From: Blastococcus sp.
Lineage (GTDB): Bacteria > Actinomycetota > Actinomycetes > Mycobacteriales > Geodermatophilaceae
Direction: 5' to 3'
Length of the DNA stretch: 37,663 bases
NCBI GenBank assembly: GCA_025963345.1
Contig: JAOPUS010000019.1
Location: 1 to 37,663 of the forward strand
This document shows positions 16,154-24,299 of this stretch, piece after piece. The notes beneath the pieces were generated by a model. The model had not been told where the DNA came from, made no database searches, and worked only from the letters and a program-made list of their open reading frames with translations. The position numbers and the translations under genes are program-made. Position 1 is the stretch's first letter. Each line of letters opens with the position of its first letter.

Positions 16154-18715
16154 ATGGACACCGAGGAAGGCAGCGCCGAGCTGCAGCCCGTCGGCGGGCT
16201 CGGCACGACTGCCCGGCGGCTCTGCCTCTCCGCCCTCATCGCGGTCCTGCTCGCCCTGTCCGCCGCGCTCATCCCGGGCTTCCTCGGCAAGCCGCCCTTC
16301 TTGACCGACTTCACCCTGCCGTGGTGGGCCATGGCCATCGCCTTCGCCTGCACCGAGACGTTCGTGCTCAACATCCAGGCACGGCGGGAGACCCAGACCA
16401 TCTCCTTCAGCGAGCTGCCGCTCGTGCTCGGGCTCTTCTTCGCCTCTCCGCTCGCACTGCTTGCGGGGCGCATCCTGGCCTCGGCCGCGGTGATGATCGT
16501 CGTGCGGCGCTCGCCAGCCATGAAGATCACGCTCAACGTGGCCCTGCTCCTCGCCGAGACCAGCGTCGCCATCGCGCTGTTCACGGCGATCGCCCCCGGC
16601 GCCGCCTCGACCGGACCGCTCACCTGGCTGGCCGCCTACGCCGGTGCCCTGACCGGTGACGCGGTGGCCGCGATCGCCGTCGGTTGTGCCATCGCCGTCT
16701 ACGACGGCAGCGTCAACCTCCGATCCCTCCTGACCGGCGCCGGCTCCCTCGCGGTCCCGGCGATGGGTGTCACGCTCGGCCTGATCGCCGTTCTGACCCT
16801 GGCCGCGTCCACCACAGCGGGGTGGCTCCTGCTCGCCTTCGGGATCCTGTCGCTGCTGGCCTTCCGCGCCTACGCGTCCCTGGCCGAGCGGCACCTGAAC
16901 CTCGAACGCCTCTATCGGTTCAGCCGGGCCGTGAGCGGCGCCCCCGAGGTCGACGACGTGATCGGGAACGTCCTGGCCCAGGCCAAGGACCTGCTCCGAT
17001 GCGAACAGGCCACCGTGGCGTTCCTCTCGGCCGACGGTGCGCGCGTCGACGTGATCCGTCACCGGCAGGGCGAGCCGCTGGCCCGCCGGGAGGAGTCGAC
17101 GGACAGCCGGCACGCCTGGGTGATCCGGCACGTCATCGAGGGCGGCGAACCGCTGCTCGTGCCCAAGACCACCCGCGACGCGGCCGCCCGGGCATGGCTG
17201 GCGACCAACGGCCTGCGCGACGCGATCGTGGTCCCACTGAACGGCGGCGCCGCGAGCGTCGGCATCCTCGTCGTGGCCGACCGACTGGGCGACGTGAAGA
17301 CCTTCGAACAGGACGACGTCCTGCTGCTGGAGACCGTGGCCAACCACGCCGGGGTCGCCCTGCGCAACGGTGAACTCATCGGGCAACTGCGGCACGACGC
17401 CCTGCACGACGCCCTCACCGGGCTGCCGAACCGTGCGTACATGCGGCAGGAACTGGCCGGCGCGCTGGCGGACGTCGCCGCGGGCCGCGCGCAGGGGGCC
17501 GCCGTCATGATTCTCGACCTCGACGAGTTCAAGGACGTCAACGACACCCTCGGGCACCACCAGGGCGACGACCTGCTCGTCGAGGTCGGCGCCCGACTGC
17601 TCACCGCCGTCGGCGACGCCGGCATCGTGGCGCGCTTGGGCGGCGACGAGTTCGCCGTCCTCCTCCCGGGCACGGTGGACGAGGAGCGGATCCTGCGTAT
17701 CGGACGACGGGTCCTGCGCGCGCTCGAGCAGCCGGTGGCCCTCGACGGCCTGGAGGTCGAGGTCGGCGCGTCGATCGGGATCGCCTTCGCCCCCGCGCAC
17801 GCCACCGAGTCCGCGGCCCTGCTCAAGTGCGCGGACCTGGCGATGTACGACGGGAAGTCGTCCTCGGCCCGTGGCCTGCGGATCTACCAGCCCGATCTGC
17901 ACGCCACGACTCCGCGCCGGCTGACCCTGGTCTCCGAACTCCGCGGCGCACTGCAGAACGGCGAGATCCAGGTGCACGTCCAGCCCCAGGCCGAGCTGCG
18001 CTCGGGGCGGGTCGTGGGTGTCGAGGCCCTCGTCCGCTGGAACCACCCCGAGCTGGGCTGGGTCCCGCCCGACGAGTTCGTGCCCGTCGCGGAGCGCAGC
18101 GGCCTCATCGGCCTGCTCACCACGCGCGTGCTCGACGCCTCGTTGGCGGCGTGCGCGCACTGGCGGGCGGCCGGCCGGGACCTCGGCATCGCGGTGAACC
18201 TCTCCGCCCGCAGCCTGCAGGACACCGACCTGGTCGACGAGGTCTCGCGGCTGCTGCTGCGCCACGACGTCCCCGCCGACCGGCTCACGCTGGAGGTCAC
18301 CGAGGGCTCGGTCATGGCCGACCCCACACGCGCCGTCGCACTGCTGCACCAACTGCGCGAACTCGGCGTGCGCCTCTCGGTCGACGACTTCGGCACCGGC
18401 TATTCGTCGCTGTCCTACCTGCAGCGGCTCCCGGTGCAGGAGGTCAAGATCGACCGCAGCTTCGTCGCGGATCTGCACACCGAGAACGAGAACGTGGCGA
18501 TCGTGCGAGCGATCGTCGACCTCGGCCGGCACCTCGGCCTGGAGGTGGTCGCCGAGGGTGTCGAGGACGAGGCCACCTGGGCGCTGCTCGCCTCGATGAA
18601 CTGCGACCTGGTGCAGGGCTGGCACCTGGCCCGGCCGATGCCGACCGGCGAGCTCCTCGGCTGGCTGTCCACCCGCGACCGCTCCCGGCACCGCGGCGGT
18701 CTGCGGGTCGTCTGA
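16154..18715 (+). CDS. Membrane-bound GAF-GGDEF-EAL protein (c-di-GMP turnover)
   Basis: An 853-residue protein in four parts. The first is an N-terminal membrane region (about 20-245, seven to eight TM helices, of the MASE type). The second is a GAF-like domain (about 255-410, FSRAVSGAPEVDDVIGNVLA through ILVVADRLGDVKTFEQDDVL). The third is a GGDEF domain (DALTGLPNRAYM; DLDEFKDVNDTLGH; GGDEF 496-500). The fourth is an EAL domain (VEALVRWNHP with EAL 624-626; VNLSARSLQD; LEVTEGS; VDDFGTGYSSLSYL; VKIDRSFV; AEGVED; VQGWHLARP). All catalytic signatures are canonical, so the net activity cannot be told from sequence. The ATG follows AGGGCAGGG. The divergent neighbour has the same GGDEF-EAL core but lacks the GAF domain. 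Confidence 0.94.
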   Translation: MDTEEGSAELQPVGGLGTTARRLCLSALIAVLLALSAALIPGFLGKPPFLTDFTLPWWAMAIAFACTETFVLNIQARRETQTISFSELPLVLGLFFASPLALLAGRILASAAVMIVVRRSPAMKITLNVALLLAETSVAIALFTAIAPGAASTGPLTWLAAYAGALTGDAVAAIAVGCAIAVYDGSVNLRSLLTGAGSLAVPAMGVTLGLIAVLTLAASTTAGWLLLAFGILSLLAFRAYASLAERHLNLERLYRFSRAVSGAPEVDDVIGNVLAQAKDLLRCEQATVAFLSADGARVDVIRHRQGEPLARREESTDSRHAWVIRHVIEGGEPLLVPKTTRDAAARAWLATNGLRDAIVVPLNGGAASVGILVVADRLGDVKTFEQDDVLLLETVANHAGVALRNGELIGQLRHDALHDALTGLPNRAYMRQELAGALADVAAGRAQGAAVMILDLDEFKDVNDTLGHHQGDDLLVEVGARLLTAVGDAGIVARLGGDEFAVLLPGTVDEERILRIGRRVLRALEQPVALDGLEVEVGASIGIAFAPAHATESAALLKCADLAMYDGKSSSARGLRIYQPDLHATTPRRLTLVSELRGALQNGEIQVHVQPQAELRSGRVVGVEALVRWNHPELGWVPPDEFVPVAERSGLIGLLTTRVLDASLAACAHWRAAGRDLGIAVNLSARSLQDTDLVDEVSRLLLRHDVPADRLTLEVTEGSVMADPTRAVALLHQLRELGVRLSVDDFGTGYSSLSYLQRLPVQEVKIDRSFVADLHTENENVAIVRAIVDLGRHLGLEVVAEGVEDEATWALLASMNCDLVQGWHLARPMPTGELLGWLSTRDRSRHRGGLRVV

Positions 18716-18765
18716 CCCGTCCGGGTTCTCACCACGGAGGCCACCTCGTCACGGGGACCCCGCCG

Positions 18766-19053
18766 ATGGCTGGTGCCGGGCCGGACCAACGTCGCGAGCG
18801 GCCGCTGCACCTCACGGATCTCGCCCCGCCGTACAGGCCCGGCTGGAGGCCCTCGACGAGCAGTCGCTCACCGAACCGGTGGCCCTGGGCGGAGCCCGAG
18901 GTCTACTTCACGACGTCGCACTTCAACGGGTATGCCGCCGTGCTCTGCCGTCTGGACGAGCTCGACGCCCGGTCGCTGACGGAACTCGTGACCGAGGCGT
19001 GGGCCTGCCGCGCGCCGAGGCGGCTGGTCGCAGAGCGCTTCGGCCCGGCCTGA
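18766..19053 (+). pseudogene. MmcQ/YjbR-family remnant (C-terminal half only)
   Basis: From about 18890 to the TGA at 19051-19053 the frame reads PEVYFTTSHFNGYAAVLCRL, then DELDARSLTELVTEAWACRA and PRRLVAERFGPA. This is the C-terminal half of MmcQ/YjbR-like proteins, small one-domain proteins of about 110-125 residues with a DNA-binding-like fold. The N-terminal half (usually with a GRPAW...DKLFAW-like segment) is missing. The upstream in-frame sequence from ATG 18766 is Pro/Arg/Ser-rich and looks like out-of-frame coding sequence. A neighbouring frame at 18843-18900 (LEALDEQSLTEPVALGG) looks more protein-like, suggesting a frameshift at about 18890. I read it as a decaying gene; a shortened functional 95-residue protein is less likely. 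Confidence 0.6.
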
Positions 19054-19067
19054 GTCACGCGCGGGCT

Positions 19068-19085
19068 GCCGGTCGCAGAACCGGC
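19068..19085. terminator. Small hairpin before the CorA-type gene
   Basis: GCCGGT (19068-19073) pairs with ACCGGC (19080-19085) around CGCAGA. It lies 15 bases after the MmcQ remnant and 57 bases before the next start. It is a weak terminator candidate only. Confidence 0.3.
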
Positions 19086-19141
19086 CGCAACTCGCATCGT
19101 CGCAGTACGTTGGCTCTATCCGCTGAGGGCAGGTGGGGCCG

Positions 19142-20122
19142 ATGGACATCCGGCTGGTGACTCCTGACGGCGTGCGCAGGCACAAGATCGACGACCTGCC
19201 CGACCTGCTGGCCCACGAGGACGGCGTGTTGTGGGTCGACATCCCGGAGGGCGATCCGGATGCGACCGCGGTGCTCACCGACGTGTTCGGCTTCCACACC
19301 ATGGCGGTGCAGGACTGCGTCCAGCGCAATCCCCTACCGAAGGTGCATGTCTACCCCGACCACGTGTTCGTGGTCCTGCACGGGCCCGAGCCGGGTCTCG
19401 GTGGCCACATCCACTACGTGGAACTCGACCAGTTCGTGGGCGCGCGGTACCTCGTCACCGTGCACGGCCCGGTCAACCCCGCCGTGAACCCGGCGGCGGC
19501 AGGGGTGGAGACCGCCGCCGTCGGCGCCCGGCTGGACAGCGGACGGTTCCGCCCGGTCTCCGGCCCCGAGCTGTCCACCGCCATCGTCTCGGCGCTGAGC
19601 GGGCGGATGCGCGACCACCTCAGCACGCGGACGACGGACGTGTGGCGCTTCGAGCAGCAGGTGACCGCGGGCCAGCTGGGTGACGCCGAACAGTTCCTCG
19701 ACGGGATGTTCCGCGTACGGCACGGGCTGCTGACCGTGCGGACGATGGCCTCGCTCAGCCATGAGGTCTACGGCCGGATGCATGCACTGAAGGCGTTCGG
19801 GACCGACGGGCAGGTCCTGCTCGAGAACAACCTGGACCAGTTCCAGCGGCTGGCCACCATGGCGCACAGCCAGGAGGACTACCTGCAGGGCGTGATCGAG
19901 TTCTACCAGACACGGACCAACACGAAGATGACGATCGCGGCCGAGCGGCTGGCGGTCATCGCCGCGGTCACCCTGCCGATCACCGCACTCTCGTCGGTGA
20001 TGGGCATGAACGTCATCGTCAACTCGCGCAGCGATCCAGCCTTCATCGCCGCGCTCGTCGCCGGGATGGCCGTGCTCTCGGTCATCCTGCTCGTGTGGGC
20101 CAAGCGGCACGGCTGGTGGTGA
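19142..20122 (+). CDS. CorA-family divalent metal ion transporter
   Basis: This 326-residue protein should form a pentameric Mg2+/Co2+/Ni2+ (or Zn2+) channel in the cytoplasmic membrane. The large N-terminal cytoplasmic domain (residues 1-265) has the alpha/beta part (VLWVDIPEGDPDATAVLTDV, HVYPDHVFVVLH) and long helices (QEDYLQGVIEFYQTRTNTKM). The signature GMN is at residues 288-290 (SSVMGMNVIVN) at the end of TM1, and TM2 is near 300-320. The usual MPE in the loop after GMN is replaced (VIVNSRSDP), which may alter ion selectivity. ATG 19142 is chosen because AGGTGGGG precedes it; GTG 19133 would sit in that ribosome site. A metallophosphoesterase follows 112 bases downstream with its own likely control. 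Confidence 0.9.
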   Translation: MDIRLVTPDGVRRHKIDDLPDLLAHEDGVLWVDIPEGDPDATAVLTDVFGFHTMAVQDCVQRNPLPKVHVYPDHVFVVLHGPEPGLGGHIHYVELDQFVGARYLVTVHGPVNPAVNPAAAGVETAAVGARLDSGRFRPVSGPELSTAIVSALSGRMRDHLSTRTTDVWRFEQQVTAGQLGDAEQFLDGMFRVRHGLLTVRTMASLSHEVYGRMHALKAFGTDGQVLLENNLDQFQRLATMAHSQEDYLQGVIEFYQTRTNTKMTIAAERLAVIAAVTLPITALSSVMGMNVIVNSRSDPAFIAALVAGMAVLSVILLVWAKRHGWW

Positions 20123-20151
20123 CACCGTGGCCGGCCGCCTTTTCTTGCGCG

Positions 20152-20184
20152 GTTCACCCGAGTGGGACCGCACGTTCATCGGCG
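20152..20184 (+). promoter_or_regulatory. Candidate PHO box (PhoP-type direct repeat)
   Basis: GTTCACCCGAG (20152-20162) and GTTCATCGGCG (20174-20184) are exactly 22 bases apart, with a degenerate unit between them. The actinobacterial PhoP site is built from 11-base units resembling GTTCACCC. It lies about 50 bases before the start codon of a secreted phosphoesterase, a typical PhoP target. The match is partial and has not been tested against chance. Confidence 0.4.
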
Positions 20185-20234
20185 TCGGCCACCGTCCCAG
20201 GGTCACATTCGGAGGACTCCCTGAGGGAAGAACC

Positions 20235-21257
20235 ATGCGTCGAGAACTGTCCCGGCCGGCCCGCGTCCTCGCGGTCACGAGCGTGGTCCTCGGTGCGCTC
20301 GCCGCACCGGTATCGACCGCCTCGGCTGCGCCGGGTAACGCGCCCTCCACCTTCGCCGTGATCGGCGACATCCCCTACGGGACCGCGCAGATCGCGAACT
20401 TCCACAACGTCGTCGACCAGATCAACGCTGACCCGAAGGTGAGCTTCGTCGACCACCTCGGTGACATCAAGAGCGGGTCGAGCACCTGCGACGACGCCTA
20501 CTTCGCGTTCATCCGCCAGCAGTTCGACCGATTCCAGGACCCGCTCGTCTACACCCCCGGCGACAACGAGTGGACCGATTGCCACCGAGCCAACAATGGC
20601 TCGTACAACCCACTCGAGCGCCTGCAGGCGGTGCGGAACACCTTCTTCGACCGCCCCGGCCGCACGCTCGGGCAGCAGAGCGTCGGGGTGTCCTCGCAGG
20701 CTCGCCGCGGCCTGCCCGAGAACGTCTCCTACACCCGCGCCGGCGTGGCGTTCGCGGCGCTGCACGTCGTGGGGAGCGACAACTCGCTGCTGCCCTGGAC
20801 CGGCAACACCGCGCCGACACCGGAGCAGGCCGCCGAGGAGCAGCGCCGCACGCAGGGGGTCATCGACCTGATCAACCGCACCTTCGAGCAGGCCGAGGGG
20901 GCCCGGCGGGCGGTCGTGCTGATGATGCAGGCGGACATGTTCGACCCGACCGTCGGAACGCCGAACCAGAGCGACTACAGCGCCTTCACACCGATCGTGC
21001 GCACCGTCGCCCAGCGGGCCGCCGAGTTCGAGGGGCCGGTCTACCTGCTCAACGGCGACAGCCACCAGTACAACGCCGATCACCCGCTGGCCCCGGGCTC
21101 GTCGTGGCTCTCGTTCTACGGCGTCGACACGGCGGCCGACAACCTCACGCGGATCACCATCGACGGGGCGACGGGGGTCAACGACTACCTGCGGATGACG
21201 GTGAACCCGCGCAGCAGCCCGGTCCTGACCTGGGAGCGGGTGCCCTTCAGCTCGTGA
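20235..21257 (+). CDS. Secreted calcineurin-like metallophosphoesterase
   Basis: This 340-residue exported protein should hydrolyse phosphate esters outside the cell with two bound metals. The signal peptide is clear: a basic start (MRRELSRPARV), a hydrophobic core (LAVTSVVLGALAAPV) and an Ala-rich cleavage site near residue 32. Metallophosphoesterase motifs follow in order: FAVIGDIPYG (GD at 44-45), VDHLGDIKSGSS, VYTPGDNEWTDCHR, a central helical region, MMQADMFDP, and YLLNGDSHQYNADHP as the last metal motif. The order and spacing fit the superfamily, with no extra domain. ATG 20235 has GAGGGAAG upstream. The gene ends with an 11-base overlap with the converging DUF1028 gene. Substrate unknown; phosphate scavenging is a reasonable inference given the PHO-box-like repeat upstream. 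Confidence 0.87.
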   Translation: MRRELSRPARVLAVTSVVLGALAAPVSTASAAPGNAPSTFAVIGDIPYGTAQIANFHNVVDQINADPKVSFVDHLGDIKSGSSTCDDAYFAFIRQQFDRFQDPLVYTPGDNEWTDCHRANNGSYNPLERLQAVRNTFFDRPGRTLGQQSVGVSSQARRGLPENVSYTRAGVAFAALHVVGSDNSLLPWTGNTAPTPEQAAEEQRRTQGVIDLINRTFEQAEGARRAVVLMMQADMFDPTVGTPNQSDYSAFTPIVRTVAQRAAEFEGPVYLLNGDSHQYNADHPLAPGSSWLSFYGVDTAADNLTRITIDGATGVNDYLRMTVNPRSSPVLTWERVPFSS

Positions 21258-22164
21258 GACCGCCGGCGGGGGCCGGCGGGAGGATGCGCTCGATCACCTC
21301 GGCGGGCATGAGCCCGGCCTTGCCGAAGCGCCGTGCGGCCTCGAGGAACTGCGGAGCGCTCGTGGCGAGGTCCTCCAGCATCTCCCTGGCCGCGTCCTCC
21401 CGGCCGGCCAGCGCAGCGACCACGGCCCGCCACATCAGCTGGTCGGGCTCGGTGACCGGGTCCATCGGGCGGAGCAGTTCGAGTTCGCGGTCGGCGGTGA
21501 CCGGGTCGCCGTCGATCGCCTGCTGGAAGGCGCGGACGACGTCCTGGTAGCGGGCGCGCGTGACGAGGAGATCGGCCAGCGCGGCGACGGGATCGGTCGA
21601 GTCGTCCACCCGGAGGTCGACCACCGCGTCGTGCCAGGGCCGGCCGGTCGTGGTCGCCCGGATGACCATGATCGCCGCGGAGCGCCGTCCCCGGAAGTCG
21701 CCGCCGGCCTCCTCGGCCGCCTGCAGCGCACTGAGCAGGCGCTGGGCGAGCGGTCCACCGGAGTTCTCGAAGCGCTCGACCATGGTCTCCCAGACCAGCG
21801 GCGACGCGGCCATGTTGGCCAGGGCGACGCAGGTGTCGCCGATGAGGTGGCCGGCGGCATCGACGCAGTGGTCGCCGGTGTAGGCAGCCAGGTCACCGTT
21901 CACCCCGAGGACGGCGACCTGGCGGCGCTGCGGCTGCGGATCGACGCTGCTCAGCGCGGTGAGCACCTCCTGGGCGGTGAACCCGCCCTGCAGCAGGTCC
22001 AGGCCGACCGAGCCGTACATCGGCTCGGCCATCGACTGGGTGGCGATGACGCCGTGTCCGGGCAGGGCGAAGGGCACGCTGTTGCCGACGGCGAAGGCCT
22101 GCGACTGGGTGGCGACGCCCATCTCTCCGGTGTCGGGGTCGCGGGCGACGATCGAGTAGGTCAC
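21247..22164 (-). CDS. DUF1028 family protein (Ntn-hydrolase-like)
   Basis: This 305-residue protein belongs to DUF1028, a family with an Ntn-hydrolase-like fold whose reaction is unknown. The N-terminal 200 residues carry the family features: TYSIVARDPDTGEMGVATQS, AFAVGNSVPFALPGHGVIAT, QSMAEPMYGSVGLDLLQGG, GVNGDLAAYTGDHCVDAAGH, ALANMAASPLVWETM and GDFRGRRSAAIMV. A C-terminal helical region (residues about 225-300, DRELELLRPMDPVTEPDQLM onward) looks like a TPR-like add-on, common in longer members. GTG 22164 is the start, and no strong ribosome site is seen. It converges on the phosphoesterase gene with overlapping ends. It may share a transcript with the small gene upstream (41-base gap). 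Confidence 0.88.
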   Translation of the reverse strand: MTYSIVARDPDTGEMGVATQSQAFAVGNSVPFALPGHGVIATQSMAEPMYGSVGLDLLQGGFTAQEVLTALSSVDPQPQRRQVAVLGVNGDLAAYTGDHCVDAAGHLIGDTCVALANMAASPLVWETMVERFENSGGPLAQRLLSALQAAEEAGGDFRGRRSAAIMVIRATTTGRPWHDAVVDLRVDDSTDPVAALADLLVTRARYQDVVRAFQQAIDGDPVTADRELELLRPMDPVTEPDQLMWRAVVAALAGREDAAREMLEDLATSAPQFLEAARRFGKAGLMPAEVIERILPPAPAGGLTS

Positions 22165-22205
22165 CCGACTGACCTACCCGGGTCACCCCCGGTCGGCAAA
22201 CCCGG

Positions 22206-22592
22206 TCAGGCCGCCGGCAGCGCGCGGAGCAGCCGCGCACGCAGCGCCACCGCGGCCGCGACGTTGCCGTCGTCGTCCCGCTGACCGGTGATCTGCCGGC
22301 CCGGTCCGGCCACCGCGCGGGCCACCAACCGGGTCGCGGCGACCAGATCCCGGACGACGACGACGCCCGGACCGTCGTCGAGACACGTCCCCGCGTCTTC
22401 GCCGAGTCCCCGGGCAGCGGTCCGGGTGAGCGCCGAGAGCTCGACCAGCGCACGCCCGGCCGGCGTTCTCCCGGAGAAGAGGTCGGCGTCCCGCTCGGCA
22501 CACGCGAGCAGGACGTCGTCCAGCACTGCCAGCAGCACGTCGGGCCAGGCGGTGGTCGACCCGGCGTCGGTTCGTTCCCTCGTGATCGTCAT
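22206..22592 (-). CDS. Hypothetical protein, 128 residues
   Basis: I do not recognise the family. ATG 22592 has a very good ribosome site (AAGGAG about five bases upstream), which supports a real gene. The protein is mostly Ala, Arg, Leu and Asp and is predicted to be helical throughout (AWPDVLLAVLDDVLLACAER; RALVELSALTRTAARGLGED; VAAAVALRARLLRALPAA). It has two cysteines, no signal peptide and no TM segment. It lies between DUF1028 and the LLM oxidoreductase on the same strand, 41 bases before the former, so it may be co-transcribed with it. No function is suggested. Confidence 0.65.
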   Translation of the reverse strand: MTITRERTDAGSTTAWPDVLLAVLDDVLLACAERDADLFSGRTPAGRALVELSALTRTAARGLGEDAGTCLDDGPGVVVVRDLVAATRLVARAVAGPGRQITGQRDDDGNVAAAVALRARLLRALPAA

Positions 22593-22667
22593 GGCGGCTC
22601 CTTGTCGAGGAGCCCACCGTCGCGCCGGGGCGTGTGACGAACCGTGTGACGCCAGGCCGGGCCCCGA

Positions 22668-23663
22668 TCAGCCGCGCACGGGCTCCATCTCCATCGCCTC
22701 GGCGGTGAGGGTCACCGACCGCAGCCGGTCCTCGACCGTGGGCGCCTGGTGGGCGGTGATCAGCTCGTCGGCGTCGGCCCGCTTCCGGAATCGGTCGAGG
22801 TACTCCCCCACCTCGGCGGGCGTGCCGACGGCGGCGTAGGTGAGCATCTGGTCGACGTGCTGTGCCGCGCCCTGGGCCAGGAGCTGGTCGGCCTGCTCGT
22901 CGGTGAGCGCCTGCCCGCGGCCGAACAGGGCGATCGCGCGGGCCCGCCGTGACTCCACGAGCTGTTCCTGCGCCTGCTCCGAGGTGTCGGCGGCGAGGAC
23001 GTTCACACCGGCGATGACGTACGGCTCGGAGAGCTGCGCGGAGGGGCGGAACTCGCGCCGGTAGGCGGCGACGGCGGACTCGAGCATCTGCGGCGCGAAG
23101 TGCGACGCGAACGCGTAGGGCAGCCCGAGCGCGGCGGCCAGCGTGGCACCGAACATGGACGAGCCCAGGATGTAGAGCGGTACCCGCGAGCCCTTGCCGG
23201 GGATCGCGTCGACGCCGGGCACGCGGGTCTCCCCGGCCAGGTAGGCCTGCAGTTCCAGCACGTCCTGGGGGAAGGTGTCGGCCGACTTGGGGTCGCGGCG
23301 CAGCGCGTACATCGTGTTCTGGTCGGAGCCTGGTGCGCGGCCCAGGCCGAGGTCGATCCGGCCGGGGTACATCGCATCGAGGGTGCCGAACTGCTCGGCG
23401 ATGGTCAGCGGGGAATGGTTGGGCAGCATGACGCCACCGGCGCCGAGGCGGATCGTGTTCGTCTTCGCTCCGACGTGCGCGATGAGCACGCTGGTCGCCG
23501 ACGAGGCGATCGACGTCATGTTGTGGTGCTCGGCGTACCAGACCCGCTTGTAGTCGTGCTCCTCCGCGCGCTGGGCGAGGGCGACGCTGGCGGCGATGCT
23601 GCTGCTCGCGGTATCGCCGCGGGCGATGGGTGCCAGGTCGAGGATGGACAACGGGATGCGCAT
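22668..23663 (-). CDS. LLM-class flavin-dependent oxidoreductase (luciferase-like monooxygenase)
   Basis: This 331-residue TIM-barrel flavoenzyme belongs to the luciferase-like family, single-component type. It opens MRIPLSILDLAPIARGD, a sequence specific to the subgroup often named 'LLM class, group 1' (YwcH/YtmO-like). It continues RVWYAEHHNMTSIASSATSV, RLGAGGVMLPNHSPLTIAEQ, FGTLDAMYPGRIDLGLGRAP, LYILGSSMFGATLAAALGLP and YAFASHFAPQ. These regions bind FMN/F420 or substrate. ATG 23663 is the family start; the upstream extension to 23852 is not homologous. Whether the cofactor is FMN or F420 cannot be read from the sequence. The substrate is unknown, and no reductase partner lies beside it. 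Confidence 0.92.
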   Translation of the reverse strand: MRIPLSILDLAPIARGDTASSSIAASVALAQRAEEHDYKRVWYAEHHNMTSIASSATSVLIAHVGAKTNTIRLGAGGVMLPNHSPLTIAEQFGTLDAMYPGRIDLGLGRAPGSDQNTMYALRRDPKSADTFPQDVLELQAYLAGETRVPGVDAIPGKGSRVPLYILGSSMFGATLAAALGLPYAFASHFAPQMLESAVAAYRREFRPSAQLSEPYVIAGVNVLAADTSEQAQEQLVESRRARAIALFGRGQALTDEQADQLLAQGAAQHVDQMLTYAAVGTPAEVGEYLDRFRKRADADELITAHQAPTVEDRLRSVTLTAEAMEMEPVRG

Positions 23664-23790
23664 TGGAGTGGTGCCCTTCGCTTGGTTACCCGGCCCAACG
23701 CGGTTGCCTCCGACGTGCTTCCCATGGTCCTCCGAAGTTGCCGGGACCGCGCAGATACACCTGTCTCGGCGCCCCGGGACGGGTGTAGAA

Positions 23791-23812
23791 CGGCCCGCGT
23801 CACTGCGGGCCG
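23791..23812. repeat. Hairpin upstream of decayed DUF6220-like gene
   Basis: CGGCCCGC (23791-23798) pairs perfectly with GCGGGCCG (23805-23812) around GTCACT. It lies between the divergent LLM gene and the remnant at 23845. It could be an operator or an attenuator left from the decayed gene. Confidence 0.35.
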
Positions 23813-23844
23813 GGCGGCCCGCCAGGGGGAGTCTCGAAGGAACG

Positions 23845-24290
23845 ATCGTCAAGCAGACCTACCGCGTCGTGTCCGGGTTGATCGCCCTGGGCGTGCTCGT
23901 CCAGGCGGCGGATGTCGCCCTCGGCTGGTTCAGCGCCATCCACGACCTCGACAACGGTCGCGTGATCGACGAGAACTACGACGGCAACGCCGGCCACGTG
24001 CTGCACGGCTCGTGGGCCTCGACGTCATACCGGCGCTCGGGCTGATCCTGCTCGTCGTCTCCTTCTTCGCGGCGAAGACCGTCCCCGGCGCCCGCACGTG
24101 GGCCGGCATCGTCTTCGTCCTGATCCTCCTGCAGGTGACCCTGGCCTTCATCGCGCTCGGCGTCCCCATCGTCGGGGCCCTGCACGGCCTCAACGCGCTC
24201 GCCGTCCTCGGCGCCGCGGTGCGGGCGATGATGCTGACCCGCGACGACGGCGGCACCCGCCGCGACAGAGCACCGGCTCGTCGGTCCCGG
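23845..24290 (+). pseudogene. DUF6220-like four-TM membrane protein gene, decayed
   Basis: Frame 1 reads QTYRVVSGLIALGVLVQAAD, then VALGWFSAIHDLDNGRVIDE and NYDGNAGHVLHGS. Near 24010 the homology moves to frame 3: GLDVIPALGLILLVVSFFAA, then KTVPGARTWAGIVFVLILLQ and VTLAFIALGVPIVGALHGLN. Together these give a four-TM protein like the DUF6220 family. The frame change corresponds to loss of one base (or gain of two). At the expected start, five bases after an AGGA site, the codon is ATC (23845) rather than ATG, and no other start fits. With two independent lesions this is a pseudogene, unless there are sequence errors. The frame then runs without a stop into the following multicopper oxidase remnant. 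The family name is from motif memory, so moderate confidence. Confidence 0.62.
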
Positions 24291-24299
24291 AGGCCTCGC

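Noticed and set aside
16076..18691. 871-residue minus-strand open frame across the GAF-GGDEF-EAL gene
   Set aside because: Antisense artefact of high GC third positions; low-complexity product.
18766..19053. Intact short 95-residue gene
   Set aside because: The N-terminal half does not resemble the MmcQ/YjbR fold while a neighbouring frame does, so a remnant is more likely.
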